From NCBI GenBank assembly GCA_026770585.1, contig MU646580.1:387547-397853 (forward strand): a stretch of 10,307 nucleotides of DNA, read 5' to 3'. The first letter of the stretch is position 1. Each line of letters begins with the position of its first letter. Shown piece after piece: positions 5,601 to 10,307 of the stretch. Under the pieces are notes generated by a model. The model worked only from the letters and a program-made list of their open reading frames with translations, was not told the origin of the DNA and ran no database searches. A program made the translations under genes and the position numbers. Origin of the DNA: Baffinella frigidus (lineage: Eukaryota; Cryptophyceae; Cryptomonadales; Baffinellaceae).

Positions 5601-8233
5601 ATTGCCCGGTACAGACTGAAGAGAGGGGTCCAATTCCGGTTCAAACGTGTTGCACCCTTTTGAGCGGGTACCCACACCCTGAACCCAAGACCCATACCCC
5701 GAACCCACACACCACATGCCACACACCACACACCACACACCACAAACCACACACCACACACCACACCCCAAGCCCAGAAACCCAGAAACCCAGAAACCCA
5801 GAAACCCAGACAACCGAACGCAGAAGCTAGAACCCAGCACGCAAACACAGTTCTTCCCGGAACGTGACGGGCTTCTCGTGGGCTTCCGAAATATCAGTCC
5901 GCGCGGACGCTTTTCGAGGCGTGCGTAGCGTGCGACCCCGCTCTGAGCGCGCGGATACCCCTTAGGTGCCCAACGGGCGATTAATCGCCCGTGGAAGTCC
6001 TAGGCAGGTCCTAGGGACCTACCGTAGGGCGTATGCGCCTACTGGCTACTTAAGGGATAGGGTTTAGGGTTCAACGTTTCGCACGTGAGACCCTCAGGTC
6101 ATCCCTGACCATGGGTACGTGTGGCTGGCGTTTGGTGCGTGTGTGCGCGTCCCAGACAGTCGCACCCCCCGCGCTGGGGTGCGCGCGTCCCAACGCTGTC
6201 TTTGAGAGGACAGAACAGGCTGCCTCTCTTAGACCATGGAGGATGTTATGGCGACAAGTGGACCCTACCAAGTGGACCGCACTAAGTGGATCACTCTCAG
6301 TCTCCCTCGCTGGGTTCGGTGCTGCCTTGTTTCAGTCGCGCATCCCTGAGCATCGTTCACAAGTGACTCGTTCTGAACCGCTTACTCGTTGCAGCGCGCC
6401 GAGCAAGCGGTTGGAGGAGCTCTCAAAGGCCAAGTCTCGCCCCGCCACTGCCGTCGCGCCTGCCAAGGTCAGAGGGGTTCATGCATGTTCTCCTTTCAGA
6501 GCGTCAGGGTCGCTCTCACTTTCGTGGGAGCCAGAAGCTAGTTGAGACTAGCGGAACCAAGAGCTCTTGAGTGCTGGAATTTGGCAGGAAGCGTCGTAGG
6601 TGGTAGTGGAAGCGTCGCGGTCACTGGTCCCAACCACGCCACATGCGCCAAAACCAAACCCTGAAACCTAACCCCTGAACCCTGAACCCTAAACCCTGAA
6701 CCCTAAACCCTAAACCATCTGGTTCTGGACCCTGCAAAAGAAAGGCGCGCTCTTGTCTTAGGGAGCGTGTGGATCTTCGTTGATCAATCAAAGCTGGAGT
6801 GGAGCTGCAGAGTGTACCACCAATCCTCACGGGAGGACCAAATCTTGGATTTTCAACCGTGGATCTACCTGGGCAGACCCCCTTTTGCGGGGGGTCTGCA
6901 AGCTAAATCCAAGGGTTTCAAATCGACGATTTGGTCCTCCTGTAAGGGTTGGTGGTAGGCGGCGGGCCGCCTTGTGTTTAGATAGAATGAACGTCTCCCC
7001 CTCTGCTAGATTCAGACACAGCCTCCGTGGCGGTTCACACCAGGCGGGCGTGTTGGCGTGGCGACCGTTGGTGTTAACAACGGTCCCAATCAAGTATGTT
7101 ATAAAAAAATCAAAATATGGAAAGCAAATATGCTATAATCCAGTATCTAAACATATGATATACTGCAGGTGGTGCCGCGTCCGACGGTGGCCAAGTCACG
7201 CATGAGCACCGTACCCGCGATGGCCAAGTCACGGATGAGCACCCTCTCAGCCATGAAGCCCTCCTTTGCGATCAACAACCCTCTCGCCTCGGGCGCGCCC
7301 AAGGTGTGTGCCTCACCTGAAACCTAAAACCTGAAACCCTGAAACCTAAGCCCTAAACCACTAAACCCAGAGAACACACCCGACACAATAAAACCTAGAA
7401 ACTTAAAACCTGAATCCCTAAAACCTAGGCCCTAAAACCCTGAACTCTGAACCCTAAACCCTAAACCCTAAACCCCAAACCCCGCACCTCAAACCCTAAA
7501 CCCTAAAGGCTCCCAGCATGCTAGATAGAAGCGGCCTTTTCCCGAAGTACAGCAGCAGACCTCCGCACTGATCTCGAGCGTTCCCGAGACACGGCCCAGC
7601 GTGAGGCAGCAGTCCTCATGTGAAAACCTATTTCATTGAAATCACCTGTCTGCTATCAGGGTGGGTTCTGTGCTGTGGCAAAGCTATGTCGAGGACGAGA
7701 TGACAAATTTCACCCTTAAGCTAGCACAAAACGTGGTTAAAATTGAAGCTGTTCCCGCGTTACAGCCGCCCAACATGTTCCGTCGTAGGCTCTTTCGTGC
7801 AAGCCGGTTTACCGTACCATGAACCATACACCACACATGGCGTGTGGACCATAAACCGTGAACCAGAAACCAGAAACCAGAAACTAGACACCAGACACCA
7901 GAAACCAGAAACCACAACCCCCGCTCCCCCGGGCAGGCAAGCTCCACGCGGCGCATGACGTGCGATATCTCCCAGCCGCGCGCGCCTTTCAACCCCCGGC
8001 AGAGCATCGCCCCCAACCCCAACCCCAAGCCCAACAACCGGCAGAGCGTTGTTCCCAAGCCCACGCCCAGCAACCGGCTGAGCGTCGCCGCCTACACCAA
8101 GCCCGCGGGGGGCGCCAAGCGGAACGTGGGGGGGGTGGCACAGGGCGTGGCACCCCCGTCAGGGGTGAAGCGCACACGGTCGTCGGGGGAGGGGGAGTGC
8201 CTGGGGTCGACGCTGCGTTTCTTCATGACGTGA
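2663..8233 (+). CDS. Tudor-like/SAP chromatin-associated protein (9 exons)
   Basis: Exons: 2663-2785, 3055-3121, 3232-3466, 3631-4092, 4327-4686, 4903-5562, 6395-6467, 7169-7303 and 7937-8233 (TGA). All introns are GT-AG and phases close, giving 803 aa. Residues 14-76 resemble a Tudor/Agenet-type barrel (VGDKVQVCF, EWWTGEV, KWWLFFPGDGEKGYF). Residues 99-134 form a SAP-type motif (LDSLSRAELQSLAKKHGVKA) resembling the one in animal NuSAP; SAP motifs bind DNA. A possible second SAP motif lies at 163-214 (LEDMTYSRLRDLANKMD). Then come an Asp/Glu run (230-253), Ser/Arg/Ala-rich low-complexity sequence with another Glu run (exons 5-6), and a tail with AKSRMST twice and NPRQSIAP, NNRQSVVP and SNRLSVAA. 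A nuclear, chromosome-bound role is inferred; orthology to NuSAP is unproven. The exon 4 start is the least certain boundary: AG at 3642 is also in phase and would drop four residues. The context gcatggcg at 2661-2668 supports the start. Confidence 0.8.
2786..3054 (+). other. Large gene intron 1 (269 nt, phase 0)
   Basis: Donor GAG|gtacag, acceptor gcgacAG. Removing it joins TGEV to ISRKSDKSGKWW and completes the Tudor-like domain. The intron has open frames but no repeat of the telomere-like type. Confidence 0.8.
3122..3231 (+). other. Large gene intron 2 (110 nt, phase 1)
   Basis: Donor AAGG|gtacgc, acceptor tttccaccAG. It joins GDGEK to GYFDESNIEVI within the Tudor-like domain. No repeats seen. 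Confidence 0.85.
3467..3630 (+). repeat. Intron 3 built of two tandem copies of one unit
   Basis: Donor CACAG|gtgagc, acceptor ctgccgcAG, phase 2. Unit 1 (3467-3553) and unit 2 (3554-3630) share the order (g/c)TGAGCCCCA, ATCCGAGCATCA, then GCACTCTCTGAC, and each ends in AG (agcacAG; ccgcAG). The first unit alone would be an 87-nt GT-AG intron, but splicing at 3553 would leave the wrong phase. Confidence 0.75.
4093..4326 (+). other. Large gene intron 4 (234 nt), paralogous to intron 5
   Basis: Donor GAACG|gtaggc, acceptor aaacctcAG, phase 2. The first half matches intron 5 (GCCACACCGCTGCTCAC, then GCCATGCA and GAGGCACTGGCCC). The second half is C/A-rich and contains its own tandem duplication: GCGCCTGCACCCTG followed by ACACTTAACACTCAACT, twice (from about 4196 and 4241). 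Confidence 0.85.
4687..4902 (+). other. Large gene intron 5 (216 nt), paralogous to intron 4
   Basis: Donor AAGCG|gtaggc, acceptor aaacctcAG, phase 2. The 5' half is homologous to intron 4. The 3' half ends in telomere-like units (CCCTGAACCCTGAACCCTA, then AACCCTAAACCTCAG) running straight into the acceptor. Confidence 0.85.
5706..5766 (+). repeat. CACACCA heptamer array
   Basis: ACACCAC units repeat with a 7-base period, one unit varied to AAACCAC. The period and the G-poor sense strand match the telomere-like arrays in other introns. Confidence 0.8.
5776..5811 (+). repeat. AGAAACCC octamer array
   Basis: Four clean tandem AGAAACCC units directly downstream of the CACACCA array in intron 6. 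Confidence 0.85.
5973..5992. repeat. Perfect 20-bp palindrome
   Basis: ACGGGCGATTAATCGCCCGT reads the same on both strands with no spacer. It lies inside intron 6. It could be a protein-binding site, a cruciform or RNA hairpin, or the remnant of an insertion. Confidence 0.9.
6657..6716 (+). repeat. Telomere-like heptamer array
   Basis: Degenerate CCCTGAA and CCCTAAA units, C-rich strand in the sense direction of the gene. This is an interstitial, not a terminal, array because exons lie on both sides. Confidence 0.85.
6815..6957. repeat. 143-bp near-complete foldback
   Basis: The outer 30-bp arms match at 27 positions (left TACCACCAATCCTCACGGG..., right ...TGTAAGGGTTGGTGGTA). Middle arms are weaker. 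The centre is a perfect 10-bp stem GCAGACCCCC/GGGGGTCTGC around a 7-base loop (about 6873-6899). Flanking TA at both ends would fit a TA-inserting MITE. When transcribed with intron 7 it would form one long imperfect hairpin. Confidence 0.85.
7317..7507 (+). repeat. Telomere-like heptamer arrays
   Basis: Degenerate CCTGAAA, CCTAAAA and CCCTAAA units in two blocks, becoming cleanest at about 7446-7507. The C-rich strand is the sense strand. Confidence 0.85.
7860..7915 (+). repeat. CCAGAAA heptamer array
   Basis: Period-7 units ACCAGAA with variants ACTAGAC and ACCAGAC, just upstream of the exon 9 acceptor. Confidence 0.85.
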
Positions 8234-8985
8234 CGATGCCGAAGCAAGCAAGACGCTGCGCGCGCGTGCGAGCATTATGTAAGAGTAGGATCACTGGCTT
8301 TACACAAGTCACGCACCCTGTCAGCCAGCGCGAGCTTGTGTGGGTATGACAGGAGACTCCTCGTCTCACGTGGGGCCTGTAGCGTTCACAGCTTGCAAGC
8401 GTGGCAATGAAGGGGGTCTTGAAAGGGTGGGTGGGAGGGGAACTCAAATAATCTCATGTTCTGGGAGTCACCCTGGTTTACTTTCCGGAAAGTAAACTCG
8501 GTTCTTGAAAGGTCGGAAGCCTTTGCGGCGTAAAATGTCTCTCGGGGAGTAAATCAGGAACACACAGACTCGCAAGGGAGTCTCCAAGGGATATTTCGGA
8601 CGCGCCGTCTCTTCAGCCTCAAATCCCTCGCATAGAGAGATCTTTGTTAATAGCAGCACGGCCATCATGATAGCCTGATGTTTCTCTCGAGTATCCGCTG
8701 TACAGATTTTTTTACTCCTCGCCGCAATTCACATTAGCCTTCGCACATCTCATACACAATAGCACCTCACAGCGCCTAGCTAGACACTACCTACGCCCCT
8801 CCCATCACTCGGCATCCCTCCCAGGCTCTTCCGAAACCCTCAACAATCACACGAGAGCGTCGTCGCAGACTCCGTCGCCCACAGCACCCCCCCCTCCCCC
8901 CCGCCCACTCCACCCCTCTCTACCCTCCCCCTTCGAAACTCTCCCCTTCGAAAACTGAGCAGACTGGAGGCAGGCCCCTCCACAT
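8234..8985. other. 3' flank of the large gene, no gene recognised
   Basis: Presumed 3' UTR and intergenic sequence. It contains a perfect 22-bp palindrome (8476-8497, listed separately) and a C-rich low-complexity stretch (about 8886-8960) with the repeat CCCCTTCGAAA. No AATAAA hexamer was seen on the plus strand. Short open frames on both strands look random. Confidence 0.5.
8476..8497. repeat. Perfect 22-bp palindrome
   Basis: GTTTACTTTCC is followed directly by its exact reverse complement, with no spacer. It lies about 240 bp downstream of the stop codon. In RNA it could be a 3'-end hairpin; in DNA a dimeric binding site. Neither role is shown. Confidence 0.9.
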
Positions 8986-9105
8986 GACAGGAGTACCTGG
9001 CTCACACGAAACCGCCCCCCCCTAGGGACCACCATAGGGCCCTAGGCACATGCCTGCTGTAGGGTCCTGGGGGGGGCGGTTTCTTATGAGCGAGGTACTC
9101 CTGTA
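8986..9105 (+). mobile_element. MITE-like foldback element, copy 3
   Basis: Same family and orientation as the copies at the window start: GACAGGAGTACCTGGCTCA on the left, GAGCGAGGTACTCCTGTA on the right, with core CCATAGGGCCCTAGGCACATG between poly-C and poly-G. The left terminal TA has changed to GA. Confidence 0.85.
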
Positions 9106-9138
9106 GCGAGGCGGGCCGCCCCCCCGCAGCCAAATCGG

Positions 9139-9259
9139 TACAGGGGCACCTCGCTCATGCGCAACCGTCTCCTCCTTGGACCCTACAGCAGGCCTATGCC
9201 TAGGGCCCTATGGTGGTCCTAGGGGGGGGTTAGTTTGTTATGAGCAAGGTAGCTATGTA
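9139..9259 (-). mobile_element. MITE-like foldback element, copy 4 (reverse orientation)
   Basis: The ends are family ends (TACAGGGGCACCTCGCTCAT on the left; TGAGCAAGGTAGCTATGTA on the right), but the core reads CAGGCCTATGCCTAGGGCCC then TATGGTGGTCC, the reverse complement of the others. It is flanked by TA on both sides. Confidence 0.85.
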
Positions 9260-9322
9260 CCGGGGCCGCGAGACTCTCACGCGGAAACCTGATCCGCTCA
9301 TCGGAGGCGGGCCTCACCACAG

Positions 9323-9448
9323 TACAGGGGTACCTCGCTCATAAGAAACCGCCTCCCCCGTAGGACCAGCATAGGGCCATAGGCTTAGGCCTACATGTAC
9401 TGTAGGGTCCTAGAGGGGGCGGTTTCTGATGAGCGTGGTACCTCTGAG
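9323..9448 (+). mobile_element. MITE-like foldback element, copy 5
   Basis: Left end TACAGGGGTACCTCGCTCAT; right end GATGAGCGTGGTACCTCTG followed by AG in place of TA. The core contains a small insertion (CTACATGTACTGTAGGG), making it slightly longer than the other copies. Confidence 0.85.
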
Positions 9449-9715
9449 GCGGACCGGTCCCCCGCAGCCAGATCGGTACCAGCGCGCTGGCCTAGTGGCT
9501 ATGTCTGGGTCGTTTGACCAGGCCGTAATCTGGTACAAATCCACTGATTTCACAGTGGATTCACCAGCTGGAGACATACGCGCTAGACGAGGGCGCGGCG
9601 GGCGGCGGCGCGAAGCTCTTTCCAGGACTGTGAGAAGTGGCCTTTCGAGTCCAGCAGCGGCTGCAGCGTCCATCGCGAGACCTGCGGCGCAAGACTGGTC
9701 AGGAACCACCCCATC
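9449..9715. other. Spacer with possible tRNA-derived (SINE-like) fragment
   Basis: TGGCCTAGTGG at 9488-9498 matches the RNA polymerase III A-box consensus, and GGTACAAATCC at 9532-9542 differs at one position from the B-box form GGTTCAAATCC. The start-to-start distance of 44 bases is that of a real tRNA. However, the acceptor and T stems do not pair and the base before the anticodon is not T, so it is not a working tRNA. An inverted repeat CTGGTACAAATCCACTG/CAGTGGATTCACCAG overlaps the B box. A tRNA-derived SINE head is the best guess; chance is possible. Confidence 0.35.
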
Positions 9716-9837
9716 TACAGGGGTACCTCGCTCATAATAAACCGCCCCCCCCCCTAGGACCACCATAGGGCCCTAGGCATAGGGCTACTATAGGCTCCTA
9801 GGGGGGGGGGGGTTCTTATGAGCGAGGTACCCCTGTA
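9716..9837 (+). mobile_element. MITE-like foldback element, copy 6
   Basis: This is the cleanest copy: the outer 22 bp of the two ends are exact reverse complements, including TA at both termini, beginning TACAGGGGTACCTCGCTCAT. The core is CCATAGGGCCCTAGGCATAGG between poly-C and poly-G runs. Confidence 0.9.
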
Positions 9838-10307
9838 TCTCAGTTGGAGGTGGAGATATAATCCATCCGGGAAACGCTCGTGAGAGCGGTCGACACAGGG
9901 TACAGTGTGTAGCACAATGCGGAAGGCATGTGCGGCGCTGACGCTGGTTGTTTGGCAATACATTACCAATCTCTCATCTATCTCAAGAGGAGATTCGGTC
10001 TCACCAACTTGGTGTCACGGGGCTCTTTTCCACCCGGAAGTTGTCGGATTAGTACCACAACGCCAGAATATCAACTTTGGAATAGTCCGGCAACGACCTA
10101 CGACATGCAGGGCGCGCCAGGTGCCAGAGGGAGTCACATTTCGTGATACAAACACGGCCACCATGCAACCCCCCCCCACGAAGGCTAGGTGTCAGCGGGA
10201 CCTTGCTCGGAGACCATTTGTGCGGCAATTCATCGCAGACCATGTGTGTAGTGAGTTTCGTTCCGCCAAAAGCAATCAATCGATACTTTTACGGAGATGG
10301 ACCTTGA
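9838..10307. other. Intergenic, no gene recognised
   Basis: Short open frames on both strands lack recognisable domains. No repeats beyond a C run near 10170. A gene could begin or end beyond the window edge. Confidence 0.4.

Larger units (their letters stand above)
5563..6394 (+). other. Large gene intron 6 (832 nt) with tandem repeats
   Basis: Donor ACGGG|gtacgt, acceptor cttactcgttgcAG, phase 2. It holds a CACACCA-type heptamer array (about 5706-5766), an AGAAACCC octamer array (about 5776-5811), a perfect 20-bp palindrome (5973-5992), and a stretch at about 6000-6050 resembling a decayed MITE core. Short TTTAGGG units near 6058-6071 run in the opposite orientation to the other introns. 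Confidence 0.75.
6468..7168 (+). other. Large gene intron 7 (701 nt) with foldback
   Basis: Donor GCCAAG|gtcaga, acceptor gatatactgcAG, phase 0. It contains a telomere-like array (about 6657-6716), a 143-bp foldback (6815-6957), an 8-bp inverted repeat GACCGTTG/CAACGGTC (7063-7085) and an A/T-rich run (about 7086-7165) leading into the acceptor. Confidence 0.75.
7304..7936 (+). other. Large gene intron 8 (633 nt) with two repeat arrays
   Basis: Donor CCCAAG|gtgtgt, acceptor ccgggcAG, phase 0. A telomere-like array (about 7317-7507) includes CCCTAAACCCTAAACCCTA; a CCAGAAA heptamer array lies at about 7860-7915. Nothing coding was recognised between them. Confidence 0.8.

Noticed and set aside
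5706-5811. CRISPR-like or satellite array
   Set aside because: Units are 7-8 bases with no spacers, located in an intron; this is simple-sequence repeat.
6111-6545. Plus-strand open frame as an independent gene
   Set aside because: It runs through intron 6 into exon 7 in the same frame; only the exon 7 part connects by phase to the rest. The upstream part has no recognisable features.
7446-7507. CCCTAAA array as a real chromosome end
   Set aside because: Exons of the same gene lie on both sides and the units are degenerate, so it is interstitial.
8468-8668. Minus-strand 66-codon open frame downstream of the large gene
   Set aside because: No domain, no splice support, and its end overlaps the 22-bp palindrome.
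9481-9553. Functional tRNA gene
   Set aside because: The A and B boxes fit, but the acceptor stem and T stem do not pair and the expected T before the anticodon is missing.
10049-10279. Minus-strand 76-codon open frame at the window end
   Set aside because: No recognisable domain or splice-supported neighbour; length is within chance expectation.
1-10307. Bacterial or viral accessory region
   Set aside because: GT-AG introns with phase-correct joins, MITEs and telomere-like heptamers indicate nuclear eukaryotic DNA; no ribosome-binding-site-led operon or viral gene was recognised.

Overview
The window looks like nuclear DNA of a microbial eukaryote, probably an alga or related protist. Two protein genes are split by GT-AG introns, coding sequence is GC-rich, introns carry plant-type telomere-like heptamers (CCCTAAA), and the flanks hold short non-coding inverted-repeat transposons. 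No bacterial operon, rRNA or CRISPR structure is visible. The exact lineage cannot be fixed from sequence alone; dinoflagellate, cryptophyte, haptophyte and stramenopile all remain open.

Layout. 1-416: two copies of a ~120-bp foldback element (MITE-like), followed by a gene-poor stretch with a second, unrelated 75-bp foldback (755-829). 967-2367, minus strand: a three-exon gene for a ~265-aa ankyrin-repeat protein; the splice junctions restore textbook ankyrin repeats. 2368-2662: a ~295-bp divergent intergenic region that should hold both promoters. 2663-8233, plus strand: a nine-exon gene for a predicted 803-aa protein with a Tudor-like barrel, a NuSAP-like SAP motif, a possible second SAP motif, long acidic and Ser/Arg/Ala-rich low-complexity segments, and a C-terminal tail of repeated R-x-S-hydrophobic motifs. 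It is probably a chromatin or chromosome-associated nuclear protein. 8234-8985: 3' flank with a perfect 22-bp palindrome. 8986-9837: four more copies of the same MITE family with a possible tRNA-derived (SINE-like) fragment between them. 9838-10307: no gene recognised.

The exon models come from reading frame and splice-site phase alone. Every junction is GT-AG and every phase closes. The two genes are divergent and share a promoter region; nothing shows that they act together.

The most interesting content is in the introns. In both genes the tandem heptamer-type repeats (CCCTAAA, CCCTGAA, CCAGAAA, CACACCA) lie in introns with the C-rich strand as the sense strand, with one short exception. 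Introns 4 and 5 of the large gene are recognisable copies of each other, including the edges of the exons that follow them. Intron 3 is itself a tandem doubling of one AG-ended unit. Intron 7 encloses a 143-bp near-complete foldback.
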